A stretch of DNA of 64,000 nucleotides from Typhlomys cinereus (taxonomy: Eukaryota; Chordata; Mammalia; Rodentia; Platacanthomyidae). Shown here piece by piece: positions 23,801 to 38,910 of this stretch. The stretch is from positions 609,527 to 673,526 of the forward strand of contig JALPQD010000640.1 in NCBI GenBank assembly GCA_023101885.1. Reading direction: 5' to 3'. Position numbers and translations under genes: made by a program. Under the pieces are notes generated by a model, which saw only the letters and a program-made list of their open reading frames with translations, was not told the DNA's origin and searched no databases. The number at the start of each line of letters is the position of its first letter. Position 1 is the first letter of the stretch.

Positions 23801-26800
23801 TCAAGATTTCTCAGATGACATCACAACATCTTTGTGTTGTCAGAGACTCATTATGACATCTAGCCTCACTGTGACATTAAAACCTGACATTGCCATCACA
23901 GCCTCACTGTGCTATCTCAAACTCACTATGACATCAACCTTGCAATTGACATTATAGTCTCCTGGTTATATCACAGACACCTCTGACAAACCCTCACTGT
24001 GATATCAGCCTTGCCACTGACATCATAGTCTCACTGTGAACTCACAGCCTCAATCGTGATATCACCATATCCTGTGACATCATAGGCTCACAGTATCAAC
24101 ACAGCCACAGGGTGACATCAAAGTCTCACGTTGACATTACTGCCTCACCAGTGAAATGCCACCCTCACTATGACATCATACTCTCATCACTCACACCAGC
24201 ATCATTCTGATATCACAGCCTAACCACTGAAATCACATCTCATTGTTTTGTCAGTCACACTCCATTCACATCTCAGCATCAGTTTAGCACTATAAACTAA
24301 CTGTGACATTTGAGCCTCACCAGTCACAATGAGGTCTCATCAATGACATAGTCTCCTTGTGAAAGCATAGTCAATATGGACATCACACCCTCACTGTGAC
24401 ATCATGGCCTCACCTCTGACATCATAGCATGAGTGACACCACGGACATCCTGCCTAGCCTCCTTATGACACCACCTCATCACTGACATCTCAAACTCACG
24501 ACCACATGACAGCCTCAACAGTGACACCACAGCTTTGCTGTGGCATCCCAGACTCACCATTTACATCCCAGTCTCACTGTGACATCTCAACCTCGTTACT
24601 GACAACAGCCTCACTTCTGACATCACAGCCTAACCATTAAAAATCACAGCTTAACTGTGATATCATATTCTATCACCACTGATATCACAGCCTCACTGTG
24701 ATATCATAACCTCATGGTAACATCACAGACACAGTGACATCACAGCCTCTCCTGTGACATCACAGGGTCAGTGTGACTGCACACCCTCATCACTGACATC
24801 CTAACATCACTGTAAAATCCAAGCATCATTCCTGAAGTCACAATCTCACTAATATCTCAATAAATCAGCCCTGACATCAGAGCCTTACTTGGACATCACA
24901 GTTTCACAGTCACCTCCCAAGCTGCCCACAGATACCACAGGCTCACCTGTTACATTATAGACTTATTGTGACATCACTTTTGCTACTGACATTACAGACT
25001 CACTGTGACATCACAGCTTCCAGAGTAATATCACCTCATAATGACATGAGACCCACAATAACATACAACCTTCATAGTCACATCACAGCATCAGAGTGAC
25101 ATCATGGCCTCACCAGTGAGAGCACGCCCTGAACTGTGACATTAGCATCACCACTGACATCAATGCCACACCAGAGACAACACAGCTTTTGAACTCGCAG
25201 CCTCACCAGGGTCAATGTCACGTAATAGGTTCACCACTGACATAGCCTCACCAGTGACATCACAGACTCATTGTGACATCTTTTTCACCACTGACATTTC
25301 AGACTTATTTTGACATCACACCTTCACCAGTGACATCACAGCCTCTCCAAACCTCTCCACTGATATCACAACATCACTGTGTCATCAGAGCCTCAATGTG
25401 ATATTGTAGACACACTGTGTTCTCAAAGCCTCACTGTGACATTGCAACCTGACAGTGCCATCACAGCCTTACTGTGATATCACAAACTCACAGTGACATC
25501 AGCCTTGCCACTGACATAATAGCCTCCTGGTGACATCACATATACATCTCTGACATAGCCTCACTGTGGCATCACAGCCTCAGTGTGATATCACAGTGTC
25601 ACCACTGACATGATAACCTCACTTTGACATCAGCCTTACCACTGACATCACAATCTCACTGTGACTTCACAGCTTCCACTGTTTCTTCACAATTTCCCTG
25701 TGACATCATGAGCTCATGTTGACATCACAGCTACCGGGTGACATTAAAGCCTCACAGTGGCATCACACACTCATGACTTACACAAGCCTCATGTTGATAT
25801 TACAGCATAACTACTGAAATCACATCCTCACTGTGATGATACAGTCTCACTCCACTGATATCACAGCCTCAATGTGATATCTCAGCATAACTGGTGAAAA
25901 CACAGTCTCACTGTGATATCACCAGCTCTCCTCTAAGGTTATAGCCTCACTGTAACATCACAGCCTCACTATGACATCACAGCCTCACTATGACATCACA
26001 GCCTCTCCTCTGAAATCATAGCCTAAATGTGACATCACATCCTCATCACTGACATCCTACCTTGCCTCACCATTGACCTTATAGGCTCACTGAAACCTGA
26101 CAGCGTCCCTGTGAAACCACAATGTTGTTACTGACATCACACCCTCACTGTGATATCACAACTTCCCCAATAACAATACAATTTCACAGTGACATCACAG
26201 CCTCATTGTGACATCACAGCCTCCATTTGACACTATAAACTCACTGTGACATTAGAGCCTCAACAGTGACAATACAGTCTAACCAATGACATAGTCTCTC
26301 TGTGAAAGCAGTTACTATGGACATCACATACTCACTGTAACATCACAGACCCACTGTGCCAGCACAGCCTCACTGTGACATCTCAGCCTCAGCACTGATC
26401 GGACAGGATCGCCGTGATATTACAACCTCAATAGTGACACCACAGCGTCACGGTGTCATCATAACCTCCCTGTGACATCACAGGCTCACCAGTTGCATCA
26501 CATCATCAATGCAACATTTCAGTCCCATCTTTTACATCAGTCACACTTCTGAAATCACAGCATAACCACTGACCTCACAGCTTCCCTGTGACATCACAGC
26601 CTCATTGTGACATCACAGCCTCATGGTGACATCACAGCCACACTGTGACATCACAGCCTCACCACTGGTAACTTACCTAGCCTTACCATGACTCCACAGC
26701 CTCACCACAGTGAGCAGTCTTTGTCACATCATAGACTCATGGTGAAATCAGCCTTACCACTGACAGGACATCTTTCATAATGACCTCATAGCCTCTCTGT

Positions 26801-29800
26801 GATATCACAATCTCTCTGTGATGTCACAGTTTCACAGTGTCATCACAGCTTCACAGTGATATCACAGCTTCACTGTGGCATTATAGCCTCATTTCTGACA
26901 TCACAGACTTACTGTGTGACATCACAGCCTCATGGTAACATCACTGACTTAGAGTGACCTCACAGCCTCTCCTCTGACATCACAGCCTCAGTGTGACTAC
27001 AAAGCCTTGCCACTGACATCCTAACCCCACTGTGAAATCTGAGTATCACCCCTAATGTCACAAGCTCGCTAACATCTCATAGAATCAGTCCTAACATCGA
27101 GCCTCACTGCAACATGACAGACTCACAGTGGCCTCAAAGCCTGACACCACTGCCTCACCTGTTACATCATAGATTCCTTGTGACATCAGGCTTGCCAATG
27201 ACATAACAGCTTCATTGCAAAATCCCAACTTCCAGAATGATATCACCTCATAGTGACATGACAGCCCACAGTGACATACAGCCTTCACAGTGACATCACA
27301 GCCTCAGTATGACATCATGGACCCACCTATGACATCATAACATCAATGTGACTACACAGCCTCACCACTGACATCTTAAACTCACTGTTAAATCCAAGCA
27401 TCACTTCTGACATCACAGCCACACTAACATCTCATAGAATCAGCCCTGACATCAGAGCCTCACTGCAAAAACACAGCCTCACAGGGACCTCAATGCCTGC
27501 TCACTGACAACCCAGGTTCACTTATTACATCATAGCCTCATTGTGGCAACAGTCTTACAATTGATATCACAGCCTCACTGTGACATCACTGCCACACCAG
27601 TGACAAAACAGCCTTTGACATCACAGCTTCAGCAAGGACACTGTCACATAATAGGATCGCCACTGACATCATAGCTTCACCAGTGACATCATAAACTCAC
27701 AATGACATTTTCTCACCACTGCCATGCCAACCTCAGAGTGACCTCACAGACTGCCCAGTGACACTATAGACCCACCTGTTACATCAAAGCCTCATTGTGG
27801 CATCAGTCTTTCCACTGACATCACAGTCTCACTGTGACATCACAGCTTCCAAAATGATATCAACTCATGGTGACATGACAGACCACAGTGACATCACAAC
27901 CTCAATGTGATATCACCACATCACCGCTGACATCATAGCCTCACTGTTACATCAGACTTGCCTCTGACATGTCATTCTCAGTATGACCTCACAGCCTCCA
28001 CCATGACAGCATCAACTCCTTGTGACATCATGGGCTATGGTGACACCACAGACACACAGTGACATCAAAGCCTCTTGGTGATATCACAGCCTCACCAATG
28101 ACATGCCAAGCTCACTGTAACATCATACTCTCATCACACTCATCATCCTTATTCTGACATCACAGCCTAACCACTGATATTACATCCTCGCTGATGTCAT
28201 AGTCTTGCTCCACTGTCATCACAGACTAATTGCGATATCACAGCATCACTGTTGACAATACTGCCTCACTGTGACATTGAAGCCTCACCTCTGAGGTTGT
28301 AGCCTCATTGGGCCATGACAGCCTCACTATGACATCATAGGATCACCTCTGAAATCATTGCCCAATTGTCACATCACAGCATCGACTCTGATGTTATATC
28401 CTCACAGTTTCATCACAGCTTCACTAGGACATCCCAAGTGCACCTCTGAAATCATAGCCTCAGTGCGACATCATACCCTCATCACTGACATCCTACCTAG
28501 TGTCACTATGAAACCACAGCCTCACTACTGACCTCACAGGCTCACTGAAATCTGACGTCTCCCTGTGACACCACATTGATGCTATTGACTTCACAAACTC
28601 ACTGTGACATCAGAATCTCACAGTGACATCACAGCCTCATTGTGATATCACAGCCATACTGTGCCATCAGAGCATGTCTGTGACATAAAGCTTCACCTCT
28701 GACATGTTAGCCTCACTGTGACATCACAGATACACTGTGCCAGCACATGCTTACTGTGACATAACAGCCTCACCACCAATAGGACAGGCTCATCTTTATA
28801 TCATTGCCTCACCAGGGACACCACAGCTTCATGGTGACATCATAACCTCACTGTGCCATCACAGATTCACCAGTTATATTACATCATCAATACAACCTCT
28901 CAGCCTCATCTAATACATCAGTCTCTAGTCTGAAATCACAGACTAACCACTGAACTCACAGCTTTACTCTGATATCACAGCCTCACTGTGACATCACAGA
29001 TTCATGGTGACATAACAGCCACAGTGTGATATCACAGCCTCACCACTGGTACCCTACCTAGTTACAGGGACACCACAGCCTCACCACAGAAGCACAGGCT
29101 CACAGTGACGTGACAGCCTCAGCAGTAACATCATAGACTTTGACGTCATTAACAGTGACACTACAGCCTCACATGTTACATCACTGTCTCATTGTGACTT
29201 CAATATTCCCACAGATATTACAGCTTCACTGTGACCTCACAGTCTAACCTGATCCATCATAGAGTCACCTTTTACATCATAGCCTCATGGTGAAATCAGC
29301 CTTGCTACTGACATCACATCTTTGACAATGACCTCACACCCTCACTGCGAAATCACAATCTCTCTGTGATGTCACAGCCTCATAGTGACATCACAGCTTC
29401 ACAGTGATATCATAGCCTCATTGTGGCATTATAGTCTCATTTCTAACATCACAACCTCACTGTGACATCACAGCCTCAGCTCTGACATCATGCCATCAGT
29501 GATACCACGGACATCCTTGCTAGCCTTGCTATGACACGACAACCTCACTACTAACATCTCAGGCTCACGATCACAGGACAGTCTCATCAGAGACACCACA
29601 GCTTCACTGTAGCATCATGATCTTACCAGTGTCAGTACAGCCTCACCTATGACCTCAGTATTGACACTGACATTAGTCAGAACACTGATGTTCTTGCCAG
29701 AGCATGACAACACAGCCTTTGATATCACAGCCTCACCAGTGTCACTGTCACATAATGGGTTCACCACTATCATCATGACCTCACCAGCAACATTATAGAT

Positions 29801-31698
29801 TCACTATGACATCTTTCTCACCATTGACATTCCAGCCTTATTGTAACATCACACTTCCACTATTGACACCACAGCCTCATTGTGACATCAGCCTCACCAC
29901 TGACATCAGACTCACTGTGTCATCAAAATTCTCCAGTGACACACAACACCATTGTGTCATCAGAGCCTCTCTGTGACATCATACCCATACTGTGTCCTCA
30001 CAGCATCACTGTGAAATTACAACCTGACAGTGCCATCAGAGCCTTACTGTGACAACACAAACTCACTGTGATATCAGCGTTGCCATTGTCATAATAGCCT
30101 CATGGAGACATCACGAAATACCTCTGACATAGCCTCACTGTGACATCACAGCCTCAATGTGACTTCACAGTATTGCCACTGATATTATAGCCTCACTATG
30201 ACATCAGCCTTTCCACTGAGATTGTAGGCTCCTTTTGAAATCACATACACACCTTTGACATAGCCTCACTATGATATCACAGCCTCAATGTAACTTTGTA
30301 GCATCACCACTGACATCATAGCCTCACTGTGACATCAGCCTTGCCACTCAACTCAGTCTCACTGTGACCTCACCACGTCCATCATGCTTTCACCAAGTCC
30401 CTGTGAAATCATGGGCTCATTGTGACACCACAGACACAGAGTGACATCAAAGCCTCACGGAGGCATCACAGCCATTCTGTGACATCACAGCCTCACCACT
30501 GGTATCTCACCTAGCCTCACTATACCCACAGCCTCACCACAGAAGCACAGGCTCACAGTAATGTAACTGCCTCAGCAGTGATATCATAGCCTTTGACATC
30601 ATAAATAGTGACACCACAGCCTCACATGTTATATCACTGCTTCACTGTGACATCAATCATCCCACAGATATTGGAGCTTCACAGTTACCTCACAGCTTCA
30701 CTATGACCTCAAAATTTAAACTGTTACATCATAGACTCACCTGTTACATCATAGCCTCATGGTGAAATCAGGCCTACCACTGACATCACATCTTCCACAG
30801 TGACCTCATAGCCTCACTGTGACATCACAAACTCTCTGTGATGTCACAGCCTTGTAATGACATCACAGCATCATGGTGATATCACAGCCTCACTGTGGTA
30901 TTGTAGCCTCATTTATGACATCAAAACCTCACTGTGACATCACAGCCTCACTGCGACACAACAGGCTAACCTCTGAAATCATCACTGTGGCATCACAGCC
31001 CCACCAGTAACATCCCAGCCTCTCTGTGACACCTCAGCCTCTTCACTGACATCAGCCTCACTTCTGACATCACACACTAACCACTGAAATCTCAGCCTAT
31101 ATCAGAGTCTATCATCAGTGATATCACAACCCCACTGTGATATCATAAAATCATAGTAACATCACAGCCTTACAGTGACATCACAGCTCCTCCTGTGACA
31201 TCACAGCCTCAATGTGACTGTACAGCCTGACCACTGACATCCTAACCTCACTGTGAAATCCAAGCATAACCCCTGACATCACAGCCTCACTGATATCTCA
31301 TAGAATTAGTCCTGATATCAGAGCCTCACTGTGATACCACAGCATCACAGTGACCTCACAACTGATACCACAGGCTCACCTGTTACATTATAACCTGATT
31401 GTGACATCAGTCTTGCTACTGGCATCACAGCCTCACTGTGACATCACAGCTTCAAGAGGGATATCGCCTCATGTTGACATGACAGTCCATAGTGACATCT
31501 GACCTTCAGAATATCATCACAGCCTCAGTGTGACATCACAGCCTCACCAGTCACAGCACAACCTCAACCGTGACATCAGTATCACCTCTAACCTTAGTCA
31601 GAACACTGACATCACTGCCACACCAGTAACAACACAGGCTTTGACATCACAGTGTCGCCAGTGTCACTGTCACATAATAGGTTCATCAATGACGTCAT
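17900..31698 (+). repeat. Satellite array, orientation B (long uninterrupted segment)
   Basis: Nearly 14 kb of B monomers carries no inserted element that I can see. HOR marker TAATAGGTTCA or close variants lie at 18510, 23629, 25223, 27649 (taataggatcg), 29753 (taatgggttca) and 31675, giving spacings of 1.6 to 5.1 kb with about 2 kb common. Each marker is preceded by 'gacattagtcagaacactgacatcactgccacacc'-like monomers and, in most cases, followed by 'catctttctcaccactgacattccag'. Intact TGACGTCA sites are at 23596, 29141 and 31690. The frames rich in 'HCDIT' or 'SLTSQPH' are satellite translations. Confidence 0.93.
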
Positions 31699-32253
31699 TG
31701 TGGTAATGCGTATTGCATTATGATGGTTATACATTGCTAGCTTTAAGAGCACAACGATGGACAAATAGGGAAAGGGAAAGAGATGGGAGCCACCTGCTCA
31801 CCTTCAGGCACTGTGAGCACAGGAACACAAAACCAAAGGGATTGCTCAAGAAATTTTACCACACTGGGTGTCTCATCTACACTGAAGGCAGCATCACCCC
31901 ACATTAGAGTGCCAGAGTATCAGTCATTATTGGAATTAACCAGACAAATCACTCCACAAAATAAGAACAGCCACGCACCACCACCCATGGAATCAAGAAA
32001 GTGCTATCAATCTGTCAATCCCGATCAGGGACATATGGTCCAGGGGAGTAGTGAATCCCTGGAGTCACTCATTAAGCACAGGACGCTTAGATCCAAAACA
32101 CTTCTGCATATGTCCTGCACTAGGTGTCTCCTTGGACATTGGTTACCCTTTCAAGAGTTTTTTTCACTATCACCTTGGTACTCGTCTTGCTTTTTATTTT
32201 CTGTGCTCTTTCACCTTGTCTACTCACTGCCTAGTCATCTCTGCCTCTTTAGG
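31699..32253 (+). mobile_element. Second copy of the ERV2 5' region (no gag)
   Basis: Starts TGTGGTAATGCG and ends '...ctctttagg'. It aligns with 14755-15222, with shared blocks 'gatggttat.cattgcta', 'cacaaaaccaaaggg', 'ggtccaggggagtagtga' and 'ttctgcatatgtcctgcac'. It carries about 65 bp extra near 31907-31970. It stops at the shared 'ttagg', just before the point where the first copy continues into gag, and satellite resumes at once. The upstream flank ('aataggttcatcaatgacgtcat') is the same HOR phase as the flank of the first copy. The 157-residue frame at 31783 has no recognised domain. Confidence 0.66.
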
Positions 32254-32508
32254 TGACATTTCAGCCACATAACTGACATCAGTCTCAGTTCTGACATCAC
32301 AGCCTAAGCACTGAAATCACAGCTTAATTGTGATATCATAGTATATCACCAATCATATCACAGCCTCACTGTGATATCACCACTTCCAGAGTGATATTTC
32401 CTCATGGTGACATGGCAGCCCACAGTGACATACAACCCTCATGTCATGTAATAAGTTCATCACTGATCATAGCCTCACCAGTGACATCATAGATTCACTA
32501 TGACATCT
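32254..32508 (+). repeat. Satellite array, orientation B, up to second polarity switch
   Basis: Contains a compressed HOR pass (marker TAATAAGTTCA at 32449) and then 'tgacatct', after which the orientation flips. Confidence 0.9.
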
Positions 32509-35500
32509 GTGATATAACTGATGATCACTATGACAATGTAGTGTCACAGTGAGGCTGTGATGTCACCATGAGGTTATGATGTTACCATGAGGCTGTGTTT
32601 TCATTGGTGAGACTGTAATATTAGGGTGAGACAGGCATATCCTTGGTGAGATTGTGATATCACAGTGAGGCTGTGCTGGCACAGTGTAGGTATGATGTGA
32701 TAGTGAAATTGTGATGTCACAGTGTGGTTGTGATGTCAGTAGTGACTGTAATTTCACAGACAGACTGTCATTGGTGAGGCTGTATTGTCACTGATGAGGC
32801 TCTAATATCACAGTGACTTTATTGTATCAAACTGAGGCTGTGATGTCATAGTGAGGCTATGAAGTCAGAGGTCAATGTTTATGTGACAGTGAAGTTTTGA
32901 TTACATGGTATGGCTATGAAGTAACTGTAAGGTTGTGATGTCACTGGGGAAGTTATGATGTCACAGTGAGTTTTTGATATCACAATGAGGATGTAAGGAC
33001 ACAGTGTGGCTATGATTTCACAGTGAGGCTCACAGTGTGGCTGAGAGGCCACAGTGAGTTGATGATGTTGCCATGAGGCTATGGTGTCACTGGTGAGGTA
33101 GTAATATCACAGTGAGCCTGTCATATCGGGGTGAAGCTGGGATGTCACAGTGAAGCTGTGCTGGCACAGTGTGCTTTCACAAGGAGACTATGTCATTGTT
33201 GAGACTGTATTGTCACTGGTAAGACTCTAATGTCACAGTGAGCTTATTGTGTCAAACTGAGGCTGCGATGTCAGAGTGAGGCTATGATGTCAGAGGTGAA
33301 GCTTTATGTCACAGTGATACTTTAATGACACAATATGGCTGGGATATCACAATGAGGCCGTGATGTTACTGTGAGGTTGTGATGTCACTGGTGAAATTGT
33401 GATGTTCACAGTGAGTTTGTGATGTCAATAGTAACACAGGGAGGTTGTCAGTTTTCAGTGAGCCTGTGAGGTCAGTGATGAGCCTGTGGTGCCATAGTGA
33501 TGCTAGGCAGGATGTCAGAGATAAAGGTATGATGTCACATTGAGGCTATGTTTTCAGAGATGAGCCTGTGATGTCAGAGTGAGGCTGTGATGAAACAGTG
33601 AGGCTATAATATCAGAGTCGATGCTCTGATGTCACCATTGGGCAATGACTTGAGAGATGAGCCTTTGATGTCATACTGAGGCTGTCATGTTACAGTGAGC
33701 CTATAACCTCAGAGTTAAGGCTGTGATGTCACAGCGAGACTATGTTGTCACCAGTAATGCCATGATACCACAGTGAGGCTGTGATGTCAGTGGATTGAGA
33801 CTATGACACCACAGTAAGGATGTGATTTCAGTAGTTATGCTGTGATATAAGAATGAGTCTGGTGTAAGTGAGGAAAGTATGATGTCACAGTGAAGCTGGA
33901 ATGTCACTGATGAGGCTGTGATGCTTCCTTGAGTCTTTGATGTCACTGTGTGGATGTGATGTCACCATGAGCTCAAGAGGTTACAAAGAGTTGGTGAAAT
34001 CACGTTGGAGGCTATGAGGTCACAGTGAGGCTATTATGTTAGTCATGATACTATGAAGTCACATGTCATTGCTGAGACTGTATTGTCACTGGTGATGTCA
34101 CCAGGAGGCTATTATGTCAGTTGCAAGGCTGATGTCACAGTAAGTTTGTGATGTCACAGTGAGGCAATGATGTCAGTGGTGATGCCATGATATCACATCG
34201 AGGTGGTGATGTCACAGTGAGGGTGTGATGTTACTGTTGAGGTTGTGATGCCACAGCATGAGTGTGGTGTTACAGTTGAGGCTGTATTGTAACCAAGAGC
34301 CTAAGATGTCATAGCGAGGCTCGGGAAGATGTCCGTGGTGTCACTTATGCTATGATTTCAGAGATTAGCCTGTTATGTCACAGTGAGGCTGTGATGTCAG
34401 ACGTGAGGCTGTGATGTCACAGTGAGGCATGATTCAGTGGTAATGCTGTGATGTCACATTGAGACTGTGATGTCACAGTGAGGCTATGTCAGAGATGTGA
34501 ATGTGATGTCACCATGAAGCTATTATCTCAGTGGCAAGTGTGATGTCACAGTGAATTTGTAATGTCACAGTGAGGCTGTGAGGACACAGGGTGTCTATGA
34601 TGTCACAATGAGGCTGTGATGTCAGGGGCAAGACTGATCTCAGAATGAATAATGAAGAAACAGGTGAGCTTGTGGTGTCAGTGGGTACTTGTTAGTTCTC
34701 TGTGAGGCTGTGATGTCTCAGTGAGGCTGTGAGGTTACTCTGTAAGATGTGATATCAGTGGCTACACTGATTTCACCATGTGGCTATGATGTAACAGGTT
34801 AGACAATGAGGTTACTGTGAGGTCACTCTGAAGCTGTGATATCTGTGGAAATTTAGTTGTCACAATGAGGCAGTGATGTAACATGTGAGACTGTGGTGTC
34901 ACTGTTTATGATGTCAAAGGCTACGATGGCACCACTGAGGCTGTCATGTCACTGAGAAACTTTTCTAACTGTTGTGAGTCTGTGGTGTTGTAATAAGTCT
35001 AGGTAGGAAACCAGTGATGAGGTGTGATATCACAGTGTGGCTGAAACATCAACATGAAGCTGTGATGTCACAGCAATGCTGTGATGTCACAGTGCAGTTG
35101 TGAGGTCAGTGGTTATGCTGTGATCACAAAAGTGAGACTGATGTGAGAGATGATGCTGAGATTTAGCATTGATGTCTGATATAACTGGTGATGATCTGAT
35201 GCCACAGTGAAGTTATGTCACCATGAGACTGTGGTGTCACTGGTAATACTGTAATACAATGATGAGCCTGTCCTACGAGTGGTGAGGCTGCAATGTCACA
35301 GTGAGACTGTCCTGGCACAGTGTGACTGTGATGTCACAGTGAGGCTGTGATGTCACAGTGATGTTGCAATGTCAGTAGTGACCGTGCTTTCACAAGGAGA
35401 CTATGTCATTGTTGAGGCTGTATTGTCAGGGTGGGGCTTTAATGTCACTATGAGGTTATTGTGTCAAACTGAGGCTGCCATGTCACAGTGAGGCTATATC

Positions 35501-38500
35501 AGAGGTGAATGTTTACATGACAGTGATGCTTTGATTGCATGGTATAGCTGTGATGTGACAATGAGGCTGTGATGTCACTGTGATCTTATGATGTCACTGG
35601 GGAAGTTGTGAGGTCACACTTTGGTTGTGATATCAATAGCGACACCGTGGTGTCACACAGAGGCTGTTGGCTTTCAGTGAGTCAGTGAGGTCAGTGATGA
35701 GGCTGTGGGACAATAGTGAGCCTAAGTGGGATGAGGGTGTGATGTTGCATTGAGACTATGATTTCAGAGGTGAGCCTGTGATGTCATAATGAGACTGTGA
35801 TGAAACAATGAGGCTATAACATCAGAATCGATGGTGTGAAGTCACAATTGGGCTATGATTTCAGAGGTGAGCCTGTAATGTCATAGCGTGGCTGTCATAT
35901 CATAGTGAGGCTATTACTTCAAAGGTGAGGCTGTGATATCAGAGTGAGGCTGTGATGTCAGTGGAGCGCGGATATGCCATCACAGTGAGGATGTGATTTC
36001 AGTTGTTAGAGTATGATATCAGAATGAGGCTGATGTGAGTGATGAAGGTATAATGTCATAGTGAGGTTTGCATGATGCTGGTGAAGGCTTTGATGTCACT
36101 GTGTGGCTGGGGTGGCACTATTAACCCATGATGTCACAGGGAGTTGGTGATATCATGGTGAAGACAGTGAGGTCACAATGAAACTGTGATGTCAGTGGCA
36201 AGGCTGATGTCACAGTGAGGTTTTGATGTCAGTGGTGATCCTGTGATGTCACAGTGAGGCTATATCAGAGGTGTGTATGTGATGTCATCATGAGGCTATT
36301 ATATCAGTGGTAAGGCTGATGTCACAGTGAGTGTGTGATGTCACAGTGAAGCTGTGATGTTATTGGTGAAGGTGTGATGTAACAATAAGACTGAAATATC
36401 AGTGGTGAAAAAGATGTCATAGTGAGTCTACGATGTCTTGGCTGAGGCTGTGATGTCATTGGTGAACCTATTACTTGACAATGACACTGGTGAATCTATG
36501 ATGTCAAAGGCTGTCTTGTCAAGAGTGTGGCAGTGATGTCAGTGTTCTGACTAATGTCCATAGTGATTTTGATGTCACAGGTGCGGCTGTGCTCTCACTG
36601 GTGAGGCCGTGATGTCACAGTGAGGCTACGATGTCGCATTGTGCGACATTTGAGCATCGTATGTCATTGAGGGCTGTCATGTCACCATGAGAAGATATTA
36701 CTCTCAAAGATGTGATGTCACAGTAAGAATGTGATGTCACTGGTAAGGCTGATGTCACAATGAGGCTATGATGTAATAGGTGAGCCTGTGGTGTCAATGA
36801 GCAGGTTGTGATATCACTGTGAGGCTGTGATGTCATATTGAATGTCTGATGTCAGGGGTGATTCTATGAGATGTCAGTGAGGCTGTGCAATCACACTGAA
36901 TCTGTGATGTCAGAGGAGAGGCTGTGATATCACTCTGAGGCGGTGATGTTACCGTGAGGTTGTGATGTCTCAATGAGGCACTGATATCAGTGGTGATAGA
37001 CTATGACATCACACTTCGGGTGAGATTTGAGTGGTTAGGGTGTGATATCAGAAGTGAGACTTATGTAAGTGATGAGTCTGAGATGTCAGAGCAAGGCTGG
37101 GATGCTACTAGTGAAGCTGTGATGCCACAGCAAGGATGGTGCTGTCACTGGTGATGCCATGATGTCTCAGTGAGACTGTGATGTCATTGTGAAGTTTAGA
37201 TGTCACTGTGGACTGTCATGTCACCTCACGTTGATGTCAGTGTCAAAGCTGATGTCACAATGAGTTATGATTTAGCAGGTGAGCCTGTGGTGTCAGTGAG
37301 CAGATTGTGAGGTCATTAATAGGCTGTGATGTTGCAGTGTGGTTCTGATTTCAGGGCTGATTCTCAGAGATATGTGTGATGCTTGGATTTCACAGTGAGG
37401 TTAGTACATCAGTAGTCAGGCTGTGCAGTCACACTGAGGCTGTGATTTCAGAGGAGAGGCTGTGGTGTCATTCGTGCTGTAATATCGTGGTGAGCTTGTC
37501 ATATCCATGGTGAAGCTGTGATGTGACAGTGAGTCTGTGCTACCACAGTGTGGCTATGATGTTACAGTGAGGTTGTGATATCATAGTGAGGTCGTGTGTC
37601 AGTAGTGACTGTGATATTTAAAGGGAGACTCTGTCATTGGTGAGGCTGCATTGTCACCGATGAGATTCTAATGTCACAGCGACTTTATTGTGTCAAAATG
37701 AGGCAATGATGTCATGGTGAGGTTATGATGTCAGAGATCAATGTTTATGTGAAAATCGTGCTTTGATTGCACAGTGTGGCTGTGAAGCCAATGTGAGGTT
37801 GTGATGTCACTGGGGAAGTTATGATGCCACAGTAAGTTTGTGATGTCACAGTAAGGATGTGAGGAAACAGTGTGGCTATGCTGTGACACTGAGACCCTGA
37901 TGACACAGTGATGTTGTGATACCACTGAAGAGATTTTGATGGCATAGTGTGGTTGTGATGTTAGTGGTGAGGCTGATGTCACAATGAGGCTGTAATGTCA
38001 CTGGTGACAGTGTGATATCATAATAAGGCTAGAAGCACAATAATGCTAGGACAATGATGAGAAAGTAGTCATAGTGAGTCTATGATGTCACTGGTGAACC
38101 TATTACCTGACAGTGAGGCTGGTAATCCTGTAATGTCAAAGGCTGTGTTATCACTGGTGTGGCAGTGATGTCAGTGTTCTGACTAATGTCAATGGTGACC
38201 CTGATGTTACAGGTGAGACTGTTCTGGCACTGGTGACTCTGTGATGTCACACGGAGGCTGTGATGTCACTGTGATGGTTGTATGTGGGCTGTCATGTCAG
38301 AGTGAGCTGATATCACTCTGGAAGCTGTGATGTAACAGTGAGGCTGTGATGTCAGTGGCAAGACTGATGCCACAATGAGCCTCTGATGTATCAGACGAGC
38401 CTGTAGTGTCAGTGGGCAGGCTGTGAGATCACTATGAGGCCGTAATGTTGTGGTGAGGCTGTGATGTTGGAAATAAGGATATAATGCCACAGTCAGGCTA

Positions 38501-38910
38501 TGATATCACTGTGAGGCTGTGATGTCACTATCAGACTCTGATATCGCAGAGAGGTTTTGATGTCATAGTGAGGCTGTGAGGTCACTGTGCAAGATGTGAT
38601 GTCAGTGGCAAGGCTGTGTTCACCATGAAGCTATTTTGTAACAGGTGAATCTCTGATGTAATGGCTGTGATTTCAGTGGTTAGGCTGTGATGTCAGGAGT
38701 GAGGCTGATGTCACTGATGAGGCTTAGATGTCACAGTGAAACTGGGATGCTACTGGTGAGGCTGTGATGCCACAATGAGGCTGTGGTATCACTGTTGAGG
38801 CTGGCATGTGACCGTGAGCCTGAGATGTCAGTGATGAGGCAGTGGTGTCATAACAAAGCTAGGCAGGATGCCCATGGAGTCACTGATTCTATGATTTTAA
38901 AGGTTAGTTC
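32509..38910 (-). repeat. Satellite array, orientation A (third block)
   Basis: The plus strand reads GAGGCTGTGATGTCACAG again. It opens with 'gtgatataactgatgatcac', the same A-strand marker as at 1568 and 35172. Marker 'ggtgaacctattac.tgacag' occurs at 36461 and 38093. The block shares ordered variant sets with 4418-9338 (for example 'ctatgatttcagag.ttag' at 7288 and 34351). No insertion is seen until 38911. Confidence 0.92.

Noticed and set aside
23303..23957. Open frames rich in HCDIT / SLTSQPH repeats (many along the B blocks), as possible repetitive proteins
   Set aside because: They are direct translations of the 19-20 bp satellite. Frames start and stop at random, no promoter or conserved start exists, and the same peptide appears in all frames and both A and B blocks.
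31783..32256. 157-residue frame, the second longest
   Set aside because: It lies in the ERV 5' fragment. The homologous stretch at 14755-15222 does not keep the frame, so it is not conserved coding.
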